Below are positions 33,086 to 44,949 of a DNA stretch of 64,000 nucleotides, piece by piece. Numbering within the stretch: the stretch's first letter is position 1; each line of letters starts with the position of its first letter. Under the pieces are notes generated by a model. That model was not told where the DNA came from. It was given only the letters and a program-made list of their open reading frames with translations, and ran no database searches. A program made the position numbers and the translations under genes. Source of the stretch: Forficula auricularia (taxonomy: Eukaryota; Arthropoda; Insecta; Dermaptera; Forficulidae). Location: assembly GCA_024734495.1 (NCBI GenBank), contig JALMQS010000089.1:1244370-1308369 (forward strand). The letters are read 5' to 3'.

Positions 33086-33479
33086 TGATTATACAATGGA
33101 AAAATAATTTTAAAAATAACAATTTTTTTAATATTTTTTGAAATGTATATGGTGAGGGAAAGTAGGGGTAAGAAGGGAAATTGTTCTAAGAATTAATATT
33201 TTCGACAAATTAAAAAATTGAGTTTTGAACCAGCTGAAGGGAAGCTCTACCTACGATTATGATAATAAAGAATGGAAACGTATGTGACAGAGTACAACTG
33301 GAAAAGTGACTGAAAGGGTACAATTACCTTAATATATCCAATGTGCGAACAATAGAAGGAATGTTTAGTTAATTTATTATAATATATAATCAATAATTGT
33401 ATTTTTATAAACTTCTAATTGGTTATTTAAAATATTTCAATTATTTAATAGGGCTATTTTAATTTCTGTGGATTCTAAG

Positions 33480-33612
33480 AGATCCAATTACCCTGAAGTA
33501 ATGCAAATAGCGGTTCCGGGGTAGGGTGAATAGGGGAAAGGAGGGGTTTTAGTCGGTAGGAGTCCGACACTACCCATGAAGAGGTGTCCATGACGGATTT
33601 CCCTTAAAAAAA
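33480..33612 (+). repeat. SINE/LINE-tail-like remnant
   Basis: GC-richer 130-bp piece with GGGGTAGGGTGAATAGGGGA, GGGGTTTTAGTCGGTAGGAG, TCCGACACTACCC and a terminal TTTCCCTTAAAAAAAAA. The poly(A)-type end and the GGGGTTTTAGTCGGT block are familiar from insect retroposon tails. No head was found. Confidence 0.45.
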
Positions 33613-34427
33613 AAGACATCCAATTTAATCATTAGGACCTACCTTACATCGTTGTCAAAAACTTAAACATTAGGGCCTAGACGTAGGAAATAGTAAAGAA
33701 AAGAAATCACAAAGCATAGTTTACGTTAACAGATAGAATATTTTATTATTTTTAACTTTGAGAATCACCGGCCTAGATAATGAAAAATCGGTTAACATTG
33801 ATAAACAACGGTCTTATGAAGAACGGAAGTACAACTTTAGTAATCAACGATTGTGTTAAAGTGCCTGCATGAGAATTCACAAATTAACTACTATCAAAAA
33901 TTATTGGAAGCACATAATGTTATGAAAGTCAATCCAATATTGAACATAGGCTTAGAACTATCCGAAAGAAAATAATGCAATTCGTTGTGAAAAAATATAT
34001 GAATAAATAAAAGCCATCATTGAGTCAAAGACTATTCAAACTTATAAATACTGTAAGTTTTATCAAAACATAATAAAAGTAGCAAAGCCAGAAATGATTT
34101 TTTTCTAATAATAAATATATATATACGATATACTTAGTACCTTTGCATAATGATAGTAAGTGATCAGAGTATTCTTTTATCTTCAGTTTGAATGATAGAG
34201 ATCAATTTAAAATAGAAACCAAATGGACTTAAGAGAGAGAACCAGTTTTCGCAGCATCCAGCCATAATTGAGATTAATGAATCTGAAAAAATAATAAACA
34301 ATTGTTTTAATAAAATGCAGATGAAACAATTTGATTTGATGTCAATTAGGATATAAATATTTCAATTTTAAGATAGAGTCAAAGCTATTCTAACTTTGTT
34401 AAGTTTGATCAAAAATTGTATTATTTA
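33613..34427. other. AT-rich stretch without a recognised gene
   Basis: No frame above 60 codons, no recognised repeat. Confidence 0.5.
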
Positions 34428-34970
34428 TCTATCTATATAGTCTTATTAAAAGAGCAAAAATTGTTTATATATAAATTTGTTTATATATTTGTATCTTAGT
34501 TCTATTTTGAAAACGGCTCTACCGATTTTGATGAAACCAACTCTATTAACAAGTTTTGAGGATGGGAAAACGATCTGGCTAGGTCTGGATCTCGACAAAT
34601 TTCATCTTAAATGATCTTTTCTTAATTAAAATAATTATTTATAGATAAAAATCTCAATAAAAAAGTTTGTTTACATTTTTTTCAATTATCTTTTATTTAT
34701 TAATTGCTTTTTTAATTTTTAAAACCCACTAATAGGTTATAGCAAATATTAATATATATATATTAAAAGTAGGAATTTTTTGTTTGTTTTTAATTAACAG
34801 GTGTTTAAATCATAACATTACAGGTGTATTTACAAATAAAGTGGTTGAATTGGCTTTTTTATATAACTTGGAAACAAATCTTATTTAATTTTATGTTTTT
34901 ATTTTAGATCCTATACAATTATTTATATTATTATTATTTTCCTATTTAATTTTTTTTATAATGGGGGGGG
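34428..34970 (+). mobile_element. Helitron-like element, 3' hairpin missing
   Basis: Begins A|TCTATCTATATAGTCTTATT then AAAAGAGCAAAAATTG and the AAAACGGCTCTACCGATTTTG block. The second half (TTTTTAATTAACAGGTGTTT...GTGGTTGAATTGGC...) matches 40105-40290 of the Helitron at 39408. It ends in a G10 run where that copy continues to its G-rich 3' end. Confidence 0.55.
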
Positions 34971-35136
34971 GGGTCAGAGAGGATGAGTGTCAAAACTTAA
35001 TAAGTGCGTTGCCCAAAAGAATTCAAGCCGTAATTAAAAATAAAAGCGACGTCACACAGTGGTAAAGGTTTTGGATTTTGTATGTTTTCCTTGTTTTTAA
35101 CAATTAAAAAATAATTTTAAATTAAATGTTACAATA

Positions 35137-35338
35137 AAGATAAGAGTAAATAGATATTTTATTTAATATGGATTTACTATGAGTTAAGGATACTGGGTCA
35201 CTTATTTCACATTTAATGTGAAATAAGTGACCAGTATCCTTAACTCATAGTAAATCCATATTAAATAAAATATCTATTTACTCTTATCTTTATTAAAGAT
35301 GTTTCACCTTGCACCAACACCACAATCTCTACTGATTA
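35137..35338. mobile_element. palindromic MITE, second copy
   Basis: Arms AAGATAAGAGTAAATAGATA...TTATTTCACAT and the exact mirror (35137-35213 and 35214-35291), followed by a one-sided piece with GCACCAACACCACAATCTCT. The same element as 8623-8820 in opposite orientation. The central ATTTCACATTTAATGTGAAAT makes an almost loopless hairpin. Confidence 0.7.
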
Positions 35339-36207
35339 TTAAATGTTACAATAAAATGTTTTAAATTGTTTAAAATGTGGTTCCAAATGATAATAAAAAT
35401 AAATATTTAAATTAAATTTACACGTGAATTAGCATAATTTTATTTAAAAAGAAAAAATATTGGTGGACCAATTGAGAGATGGGATGGGGCTCGTATATAT
35501 ATATATATATATACTTATACCTACATTAAAATTATCTCTAGAAATTATATGTTATAATAAAAATGTTGAAACTAGAGCCAAAAGATTTTACTGTAAATTC
35601 GACGAACATCCTAGGAAGATCAAACATCAAAGTCCTACTTATAAATAAATCTTTTTATAATTTTATAAAAATAGGAATTGATGTCATGTTATGAAAATAA
35701 TGAACAGTAGAATCAAATAAGAAATCTCTACAGTATGTATGATTTATGCAATATAATATAATTAGCCAGTAGCTGCTGCTTTCGTTTCCGACCGGGCTTG
35801 TGTGCCGGTGGAGACATCTGGTGGCTTTAGTATATGCGATGGTTGGCTAGTGCTGCACTCTACATTTACATAGAGTAAATGATTGAGGCCGAGGAGAGAG
35901 GGAGCCATTTTTGAATTTTTAAATTAATGTTCTGTTCGAGGTTCGAAATGATGGTTTCTAGAAATAAATAAAATATCTCTCTAGTTTCAAAAGTCGGGGT
36001 TTTTGTCTAGCAGGCATTGAATGAACTATATATTTTATTTTATTCCAATCAGCCAACTAATGTAGTTAGTTTAGCAACTAGCAGCTAATGGTTGGTTGGC
36101 TGGTTGGTTCAACAAATTTCAAAATTGCCACATTTAGCGAGTGAGTAAAAAAATAAAAATAAGAATAAGAAAAGGTAAGACAGACAAGACGTCTAAATAT
36201 AAATATT
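35339..36207. other. unassigned stretch
   Basis: Contains a (TA)n run near 35495 and a less AT-rich, apparently unique piece at 35765-35920 (GTAGCTGCTGC, CCGGTGGAGACATCTGG). No frame of note. Confidence 0.4.
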
Positions 36208-36960
36208 CCGGGTGAGTTTTTTTATCTTGAGACAGTCTTATAACTCAAAAACAGTAAATTTTATGGAAAAAAGTTTCAAATAAAAGTTTATTTATATGGA
36301 GGGGAAAACTAAACTACGCTATTGTTTGTTTACCTAGAACAAGCTTTCAAGGGTATTTCAAGGTCAAGTTCTGTTTTTTAAATAGAAACCTATATATTTG
36401 TTTAGATATTATGAATCTACAAAAAAAAACTGAAAAACTTTAATTAGAACTATTTTTTTATTCGATATCAAATAAACAAAATATTAAATCAATTAGATCT
36501 CAGAAAAAAAACCTAATAATTATTTTTAACAATTATTCAACTTAATTATCAAATAATAATGATCAAATATTTAATTATTAAATAAATAATTTAATAATAA
36601 TCAATAATTTAATAATTTTCCGACACTGTTCTGTGATATTCCAGAGTGTTATCGTAAGTTTTCTGAACGATTTCCAGTTCCAATTTCCTTATTTTGGCTT
36701 TTTAAGTTTTTTCGTACTTGATAAAACTCTTAGATTTATAGGTATCCAGCAATTTTCCATGACTCTTTTGAGGATTCGGATCATATCCTGTCATAGAAAA
36801 TGCTAGATATTTATAAATCTAAAAATTTTATCAAAAACGTTGTACAAGGAAATAAATATTCAAATGAATAAAATTTCCTAGAGAATGAAATAGAAATCAA
36901 GTTTTTAGGATGAGTGGTTTTCAATTCATGTAGGAAAATCTTTGATTTTTTGAAAAAATG
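36208..36960 (-). mobile_element. DUF4817-type transposon remnant
   Basis: Starts CCGGGTGAGTTTTTTTATCT with TTGAGACAGTCTTATAACTC and AAACTAAACTACGCTATTG, identical in order to both ends of 51812-53030. Minus-strand sequence at 36690-36740 encodes a decayed KKLKKPK. The other terminus is lost. Confidence 0.55.
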
Positions 36961-36974
36961 TATCATATCTTACA

Positions 36975-37465
36975 ATCAATCAAACAAACTATACCTATAA
37001 GCGAGCGTACCCACCAATCCGTCGAGTGCGATTCATAAAAGGTATATGTTTGGCACCGACTTCAAAAAGTAATTTCATGTTAATATTTCGTAGTTTAGTT
37101 GTAACTAAATACGATAATAATTATTTAAACCTTTTAGTGTATTTTATTTGTTGCATTTAATTTTTTTAAAGTCGGTTTTATTTTTTTCTTAAAATTTTTT
37201 ATTTTTCTCTTTTTAGTGATGTTATTAATAGTGATCTTATCATCAGAACTTGACCAAATTAATATTGCCACATCCATAAGATACCCCCTTTCGAATGAAA
37301 AAAAATGGGACCAATCGGAAGCTAGACTGGACTCAATGCAAAATTTTTTTTCAAAATCGGTTGAAAATTGGCGGAGATATGAGGTAACATAGGCACAAAA
37401 AAAAAAAAAAAAAAAAAAATTCAATCGAATAGAGAACCTCCTCCTTTTTTGAAGTCGGTTAAAAA
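36975..37465 (-). repeat. ACCGACTTC nested-palindrome family, partial reverse copy
   Basis: Half of the core hairpin (GGCACCGACTTC...GTAGTTTAGTTGTAAC), then ATTTGGTCAAGTTC in reverse, CAACCGATTTTG, CTCATATCTCCGCC and the terminus CTCCTCCTTTTTTGAAGTCG (37438-37457). The 118-codon frame across it is not a gene. Confidence 0.65.
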
Positions 37466-38049
37466 ATATATAATACTTTTTAGTAGCCAATTAGCATATC
37501 CTATAAATAATAGATTTGTTTCTAATACTAGTTAGGTATTATAAATTAAATTTCTAAATTATGATTATAACTACATATTTGTGCCCTACCTATAATTTTA
37601 ATTAAAACAATAATTATTCGTTTTCTCATTTTCATTTCTTTGAATTTGCAATTAACTTGCGACAACGTTTATAAATTTTGCTTTCAAAATTTATGTTTGA
37701 ACCCCCCCCCCCTTTCTCCCTGCCACCAATTTTGACTTTATAGCGTCTTATTTATTCAACCCTATTAAATATAATTAATTCTCAACTAGAGAGAGTTATT
37801 CATTTTTTAAGAGGCGATGCCTAATTCATCTCATTCTCTGAGGAAGTTTCTACAATCAATAGAAAACACCCACGTGGGACGTTCGTAGTTGTACTACACT
37901 TCATTCATTAGTAAAAGCGAAACTTTCTGTTTATAAATTTCAAAACTAAAGGCCGTAGAAACTTTATTTTGATGCTAATATGTTTGAGAATATTTCAAAA
38001 ACTAAGATTTTTATCAAATTTTTAATTTTCGAGCAGAGTTATTTTTATG
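37466..38049. other. unassigned AT-rich stretch
   Basis: A C9-10 run occurs at about 37700. No gene recognised. Confidence 0.45.
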
Positions 38050-38901
38050 GGGACACCTTAAAAGCAAGCTACCCTCTGGACCCTAACCTGAACCCCTCCC
38101 ACTCCACCCTGCACCACACCACCCCGCACCCCGCCATCCCCCGGACCCCACCCCGCACCCTCCACCCTCACCTCGCACCCCACTAAGCCTCTGGATCCTC
38201 ACCTGAACCCTACACTCCACCCTCACCCCCACCTGCGCACCAGCACACCACACCCGGGCCCAGTTTTTGCATTTCTCTCCTTCTAGTGACCCACAGATTA
38301 TGTATACAAAATTTGGTTATCTTGGCTCTAAGGGTAAAAATGTTCATTTTTTGACCCCCCCCTCCCATTTTGGGTAATTAGTTTTTGAATTTCTAGTCTT
38401 CTAGTGAACCACAGATTATGTATACAAAATTTGGTTGAGTTTGGTCCAAGAGCAAGAATTTTCAAATTTTGACCCCCCCCCTTTTTTGGGTGGTTTTTAG
38501 GGGAAATTTTTTTAAAGAAAATGTTCATAAATCTTATCCCCTACAACTTTGCTCATTATAAAATTTGCCGTAGAGTTAATAGTTTAGGAGTTATTTGATA
38601 ATTTTCATTCGTGCCCCCCCCCCCAAACCCCCTTTTGGGGTCAAAATATTAAAACGTTATATAGCTATAAACGTAAGTTAGAAGACATATAATGCAAATA
38701 TGAAATTTCATAATAATCCCTTCAGCCGTTTTTACGTGAATCGTGAGAACCTTTTCGCGGAAACCACTGAAGCAGACAGATAGACAGGAATTTTGTTGAG
38801 GGTGTTTCGTTCATAATATTGCTTGAAACGCGTGCACCCAAAATTTGGCGTGATTTGGACCCATGTACAGACAAAACCTTAATTTTATATACTTATATAG
38901 A
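38050..38901 (-). mobile_element. Helitron-like element, reverse, with two G-run tandem units
   Basis: On the minus strand a Helitron-type 5' end A|TCTATATAAGTATATAAAAT starts at 38901. In that reading it contains two copies of the ~120-bp G-run repeat (38460-38240) and a strongly G-rich tract (38240-38060) equivalent to the one before the 3' hairpin in the 39408 and 46222 elements. No terminal hairpin was found. Plus-strand frames here (Pro-rich) reflect the C-rich bias only. Confidence 0.45.
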
Positions 38902-39407
38902 TAAATAGTTTTGTTTTCTTTCTATTTTCAAAAATGAATTTCTTTCTGGACCACACCCTATATATTAAAGAAAATTCCATCGATTATCCACTTTCCCTGT
39001 ATGATTTTTTTTAATATACCTATACATATTAGATTTTTCATTCATTTTTCACTTGAACTCTTCACTTTTTATTATACTATATGTGTGTGTTAGGAATTCA
39101 TTTTTGGCTTGTCTCCTGAGGATGAGCTCTCCTCGTACAATATGTCTTTTTCAATTACTCTTTTCTCCTGTTTTTGCCATATCTGTCTTCTTAGAATTTA
39201 TTAAATCCGGCTTTCCATTCCAATAATAAAAGAACTGCAAACTATGCATTCTTTTTTTCTAAAGGCTTCTTATGGCTTCCATCCTACGTGCTATTTGAAA
39301 ACACGTCTTTCATAAGATTAATTAAAATAATCGCTAAAATTTAATTACATTATACTGTTTAAATTTATATCCTTAATTTATCTTTAAATATATTTTTGGT
39401 AATAAAA

Positions 39408-40559
39408 TCTACTCTTATTAAACGAGCAAAAATTGTTTGTATATTTATATATATATATTTGTATCTTGGTTCTATTTTGAAAAGGACTCTACGGATTTTG
39501 ATGAAACAAATTCTATTAACAAGTTTTGAGAATGAGAAAGCGTTCTGGCTAGGTCTGGACCTCGGCAAATTTAATCTTAATTGATCTTTTCTTAATTAAA
39601 GTAATTATTGATAGATGAAAATCTCAATAAAAAAGTTTGTTTACATTTTTTTTCAATTATGTTTTATTTTTAATTGGATTTTTAATTTTAAAACCCACTA
39701 ATGGGTTATAGCAAATATTAATATATTATATTAAATTTAGCAATTTTTTGTTTAGGAGATCCAATCGACTTGATTGGGTAATAATGGAATTGAAATAATT
39801 ATCGGAAAAGAGGTTTTTTTTCTAATTAGATTTTTCCTCTTATTAAAAACAAGGACTAAAGATGAATAAGGACACTCGATGGTGGAGAAGCAATCTCCGA
39901 AATCGAAGCTAAAATACAAGGTATACATTAATTAATGTAAAATAATTGGTTTAATAAAATTTATAAAAAAAAAAAAAAAAATTTTTGTTTGTGAGATGGA
40001 GAGATTGAATGACCAATCGACTTGATTGGGGAATAATGGAATTGAAATAATTATCGGAATGTATACATTAATTAATGTAAAATAATTGGTTTAATAAAAT
40101 TTATTTTTTGTTTGTTTTTAATTAACAGGTGTCTAAATCATAACATTACAGGTGTGTTTACAAATAAAGTGATTGAATTGGCTTTTTTAATATTACTTGG
40201 AAACAAATCTTATCTATTTTTATGTTTTTATTTCAGACCCTATACGATTATTTTTTTTATTATTATTTTCCTATTTATTTTTTTATAATGTTTATCAATA
40301 TGAACGAATGTGGGCAAATTGGTATACGAGTAAACAAATATACACATAATATGTGGACCATTAGAAAGCTAGAAATGCAAAAACTGGGTGCGGGGTGGGA
40401 AGTGCAGGAAGTGGGGTGCAGTTGTGGAGGATCCGGGGGTAGGAGGCGAGGTTGGGGTGGGGTGGGGCGGAGTGGGGGTGCATTGGTGAGGGCGAGGTGT
40501 GTGGTTTCGGGAGGGGGGTTAGTGGTTACCGTGCATTGCTCGGTGGCTCCAGGTACTAA
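39408..40559 (+). mobile_element. Helitron-like element, full-length non-autonomous (1152 bp)
   Basis: A|TCTACTCTTATTAAACGAGC at 39408; ...ACCGTGCATTGCTCGGTGGC then TCCAGGTACTAA|T at 40559. The 5' TC, imperfect hairpin 11-12 bases before the end, CTAA terminus and A/T insertion site all fit Helitrons. The interior has one and a half of the 245-bp units, a unique module TTTTTAATTAACAGGTGTCT, and an extremely G-rich strand at 40388-40520. No protein is encoded; the 121- and 133-codon frames over the G-rich tract are compositional. Confidence 0.75.
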
Positions 40560-40622
40560 TAATTTAAAATACAAGATATACACGTAAGACACACTCCGAT
40601 AAAGGTGTATCTGTCTAACTAG

Positions 40623-40865
40623 TAGGGTGGTCTTTATTTTGGATATTTTCGAATTTTTACGGGGACAAGGGCTCACTTATGGTTCGAAATAAATAAAAAA
40701 AAATATCCCCTATCTCAATTATAACCAGTGCCCCCAGCGAACTAAGTTTCTCATCTAAATAACATCGGGTTTTTTGCAATAAAATATCAATTTTTTTATT
40801 CCGTCCAAAGTAATAGTTCAAAAAATTTCAAACTCTCTAGACTTAATCCTTATAATACTAGCTAT
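40623..40865. mobile_element. MITE fragment of the AGGGTGGTC family
   Basis: Begins TAGGGTGGTCTTTATTTTGG and contains GTGCCCCCAGCGA, TAAATAACATCGGG and TCCTTATAATACTAGCTATC, as in the arms of the palindrome 57854-58384. Only one arm is present here. Confidence 0.5.
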
Positions 40866-41970
40866 CTGTTAAGGAGTTGGTCCTGATCGCCAGATGACTG
40901 GGGGTCGGGATTCTTAAGGCCAATTAACTTTGCAATTAACTGACTAATATCGGAGAACGTGTTTACACCTTGAATGGACTTGCTTCCTTTGAAGTCTAGC
41001 ACTTAAAGCTTTGGATAATGCAAACAGATTCTCGGATAACAACCCCTTTTTGCTAAGAAGGGTATCTTACGGGGCCAGGAAGCATTAGTTAAAAACTACC
41101 CTTGAAAGCACTTCTGATCCGAAGACTTCAAAATAAATAAAGTTAAATGAATTGATTTGACCGCAGGTTCGAATAATGTACTAGTAATCAAAACTACTTC
41201 GAAAAATTGGAAACGTTCTGGAAAATATTATTATTTTCAAGATTCAAATTAATTATAATTTTGTTTTTAATAATAATTAAAAACAGCATTGGTTAAATAA
41301 CTTAAATTAAACCTTTTTGATAAGAAAATTGTAGTATTAACTTATTAAAAATTAAAATATATATCTCAGAGATGGAAAACTCCTTATTATTTTATTTTTA
41401 AAAATGGCGGAGGAAGCAGTATAAAAACTCAAATTTAATATTTTAACTAAATAACAGCTTTTTATTTTATTTTAAAAATCAGCAGTGGGAAAAAATATCA
41501 AATGAACATGTTAAAATAACATTATGTTTTATAAAATAAATACAGTTTTGTATGATTAGTATATTAATTGTAACATAGAAAAATTCAATATATTAATTGA
41601 TAATTATATCAATTGAGAAATACAATTCTGAATTAAAGAGTGAATTATTTTCAATATAATAGCAAAATATTTTAATATTTAAACATTAAGATATAAATTG
41701 TTTTACAAATAATTATTAAAACTACTTAGCTTGTTTTTCAAAACGATCGTTCCAAAAGAAATTATTTTTCAATAATAGAACGCCTTCAATGTTGCCTTTT
41801 TTCTTAAAGAAGATGTAATTAGTTCTCGTTCCAACTAAAATCTTGCACTAGTTGGAAGCAGACAATGTGAGAAATCCTTTTCTCTGGAGTTCCTTTGAAC
41901 TCGTCAATTCAGGTTGATAATTACCACGTAATTAATCAAACAAAATATTTTAAGATAACGGTTTAACACC
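40866..41970. other. unassigned stretch
   Basis: Somewhat balanced composition at 40870-41130 without a frame, then AT-rich. Nothing recognised. Confidence 0.45.
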
Positions 41971-42475
41971 ACAACGGATGAAAAACGCAACAGAACCAGC
42001 CACTGAATATGGGCTGTTCAAAATGGCCGCGCAGGCGAGAAGGATCTCTCTCGCTTAAAAGCAGAGCAGAGCACCCTGAATCCGTTTTGTCCAACGGATA
42101 AAATGCAACAGAACAAGCCACTGTATATGGAGCTAGTTTCAACACTAGCGAGGGTGGAATATACGCCCGCTATATTTCACGTATACCTCTGCGTATACAC
42201 TATTACCCTGATTGATGCCATACGTGGTAATTCCATCTTTTCGGGTACACATGCGATACGAGAGTATGCATGCGCTGTTTGCGAGTGCGTGTGAAGGCCC
42301 GCGGGCTATAGACACCACTTTAAACAATTCAGTGCGTCATTGTGCTGTCGAATCTACTGTATATGGGCTAGTATGGCCACGCAGGCGATAAGGATCTTTC
42401 TCGCTAAAAAGCCGAGAACAGCATCCCGGAGTCCGCTCTAGCTAACAGGTCGAACGCAACTGAAATCACCCCGGT
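41971..42475. repeat. GC-richer array of a ~120-bp unit
   Basis: The block CAACGGAT(A/G)AAA...GCAACAGAAC.AGCCACTG then ATATGG occurs at about 41973 and 42094 (period ~121). A third version (CTGTATATGGGCTAG, GGCCACGCAGGCGATAAGG, TCTCGCTAAAAAGCCGAG) is at 42355-42470. Intervening 42130-42350 is less similar. Related wording (GGGCTGTTT, TTCTCGCTTAAAA) recurs at 44965-45050. No coding frame; could be a satellite fragment or the terminal region of an unrecognised element. Confidence 0.45.
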
Positions 42476-42908
42476 TCGCTCGGAGCGAAGGGGCCTCCGA
42501 CGGTCACGTGATCAAAACGAGCATTTTGATTGGTGAACGTCATGTGTTTTTTATGACTGTATTTTGTTTTTCTAGAAGGCTTGCTTAAAAGGCGACTAGA
42601 ATTCAAATATTTGTGTAAATAAATTCCTTTGGAACTACAAAGTAATCAATAACAGCGAGTATAATTAATTTTTTTGATTGAAAAGATATCAGTTTTGTTT
42701 TGAAATTGAATCTTTTTCTAGAATATTTTAAATAAGAATTTTAAAATATCCTTTACAACAGGAGAATGAAATGAAATTTCTATAATATTTTTAATAAAGT
42801 GAAAACTTAAAACTAATGAATTAATTTTAATTAAATTAATTAACATAAAAAAAAGGCTGAAAACTCTCAAGTTTGAACACTATCCATCAGAATTATTACA
42901 GATTTTAA

Positions 42909-43005
42909 ACTACACTGCGGTTTAAAAAAATCGAGCGACCAATAAAATCTTTATTAAATAGCAAATTATTTTTTAAATTGTTATAAATAGCCATATAATG
43001 ATATT
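42909..43005 (+). mobile_element. Tc1-like element, left end only
   Basis: TACACTGCGGTTTAAAAAAATCG...CTTTATTAAATAGCAAATTA matches the first ~95 bp of the element at 47183. No interior or right end. Confidence 0.5.
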
Positions 43006-44033
43006 TAAGTGTTTATTACCAGTGTGGGTCTACCGGAGAGCATACCGAGATTTGACACGTATTTACTTTTTCTTCCAATTTTATTTTAAGAAATTATCCA
43101 TCAAAATCAATTATTTTTTTATTTTTATAATTTATTTATTTATTTAGATAATTTTACGGACTAGTAGTCCACTTACAAAAATGTCAAACATGTGTATAAT
43201 GAGTGTTACATCAAGAAAAATAAAAAAAAATTTTTACAAAGAATTACAAAATAAAACATCAAAATCATATATAAACAATGTAAAAAAAATACAATAATCT
43301 ATACACGAACAATAAATATAATTAACAATAAAAGAACAATCACATGAAAATCATACAGCAAACAATAATGAATGAAAAGCAAAAGATAAAAGGGAAACAT
43401 ACATAAATAGGTACATAATTCAGTATTACACTGTACAATGCTTACGGTGCTGGTGGTGATGTTCACATAAATTCATTCAAAAACAATAACAAAATCTCGT
43501 AAAATTAAGTAAAGACAAAATTCAACAAAGATATGCCGGTCAATAGTTTAATAATTCTCAAACCAAAATAAAGCAATGCAAATCACTCTCATCAGACTGT
43601 CATACATTTTCGGAAAAAATTATGTTTGATTTTATTTTTAGAGGTGTTAAATATGTCTATTTCCCTATTGCTATTACCTGTTTCCAAGATGCGATTTGTA
43701 CATGAGTACTTAAGATATGAGAATCTCTGACAAGGAGTAAAAAACAACGTGTCCTGTGAATACCGACATTGAAAGTGACCAGCTCTAGAAGTTGAGACCT
43801 ATTAATTTTGCCACAGATCATGAAGATAATGCGTAATCTATAATATAAAATATAGTAGACTGATTGAAAAGGTGAATCCTTTTCCTTATACCTATATAAG
43901 TTAAAGATTCCCATTTCTTCCACTTCCCCCTGTAGCCACTAGCAAAATGCTGAATTGCTTTCCCACGCTGCCTGCAGCACTCTTCCTCTCTTTCCTCTGC
44001 TTGTCTACAAGCTTATGCAGTACTCAGCATACT
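43006..44033. other. unassigned stretch
   Basis: AT-rich; 43930-44030 is less so. The 88-codon minus frame at 43657 has no recognisable domain. Confidence 0.45.
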
Positions 44034-44034
44034 A

Positions 44035-44946
44035 TAGGGTCCGCCATCTAACGTTTTTTTCAACTAGTGCTTATTTCGTGAATGGTAACATTTAGCTCAT
44101 GTTTGATTTGACAGATAATTAGTTTTATCCTTCCGCTGAACGAATATGGTGACCATCCAATGCGTTTTCGCTTCGCTAATTGGGCCTGCGATCGACTTAC
44201 AGAAGATGCCGATTTTGCCAAAAAAATCATCTTTTCAGATGAAGCTCATTTTGATCTTGGCGGGTATGTAAACAAGCAAAATTGTCGCATTTGTGGCACA
44301 GAAAACCCGCACGCATACATTGAAAAGCCGACGCACCCAAAACGAGTCACTGTTTGGTGCGGATTTTGGTCCAGAGGCATAATTGGGCCATTTTTCTTCG
44401 AAAATGAGCAAGGAGTGGCCGTTACAGTCAATGGCGATCGTTATCGGGCCATGTTGAACGAATTTTTGTTCACAAAAATTGAAGAGGAGGATATTGGCAA
44501 CATTTGGTTTCAACAGGACGGCGCTACGTGCCACACAGCCGAAGCTACACTCGATGTTTTGCGCCCTGTTTTTGAAGATCGCATTATCAGCCGCAGAGCT
44601 GATGTCGTTTGGCCACCTCGGAGCTGCGATTTGACACCGTTGGACTATTATTTGTGGGGTGCCGTCAAAGATAAGTGTTACGCCGACAAGCCAGAGACAA
44701 TTGACGCTTTAAAGGACAATATTCGTGAAGCCATTGGTGAAATACAGCTGCACACAATCGATAATGTGCTTAAAAATTGGACCGATCGTGTAGGCTACTG
44801 CATGGCCAGCCGAGGCAGCCATTTGAATGAAATTATTTTCCATTATTAACCGGAAGGATTGTACTTTCAAATAAAAAAAGAAATTTGAGAAAATATTCAG
44901 TAGTTTTTTTTATAGCATTTAAAAAAAAGTTATTTGGCGGACCCTA
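44035..44946 (+). mobile_element. mariner (DD41D, rosa-like), internally deleted
   Basis: The ends CTATAGGGTCCGCC and GGCGGACCCTATAG are exact inverted repeats that include a TA target, and the next ~10 bases are similar (ATCTAACGTTTTTTT / AAAAAAAAGTTAT reversed). At ~0.91 kb it is about 0.4 kb shorter than a full element, and the missing part is the 5' end of the transposase gene. Confidence 0.8.
44160..44849 (+). pseudogene. DD41D mariner transposase, catalytic domain intact, N-terminus deleted
   Basis: The 229-codon frame has all three catalytic Asp: IIFSDEAHF (Asp 27), WFQQDGATCHTA (Asp 120) and CDLTPLDYYLWG (Asp 162). Spacings are 92 and 41 residues, normal for a DD41D Tc1/mariner enzyme, with no stop or frameshift. 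The family's N-terminal ~110 residues, with the paired helix-turn-helix that bind the terminal repeats, are missing. The frame stays open a little upstream of the Met (LNEYGDHP) before the deletion joint. It could still fold as a nuclease core but should not recognise its own ends. It is the best-preserved transposase in the window. Confidence 0.85.
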
Positions 44947-44949
44947 TAG

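Noticed and set aside
37980..38186. Pro/His-rich 68-codon frame
   Set aside because: C-rich strand of a Helitron-like tract, not a protein.
40222..40676. Overlapping 121- and 133-codon frames, Gly/Arg- or Pro-rich
   Set aside because: Low-complexity reading of the G-rich tract of a Helitron; opposite-strand frames of similar length and no homologous motif.
41963..42327. Overlapping 60-63-codon frames
   Set aside because: They lie in a tandem GC-richer repeat and are not conserved between its units.
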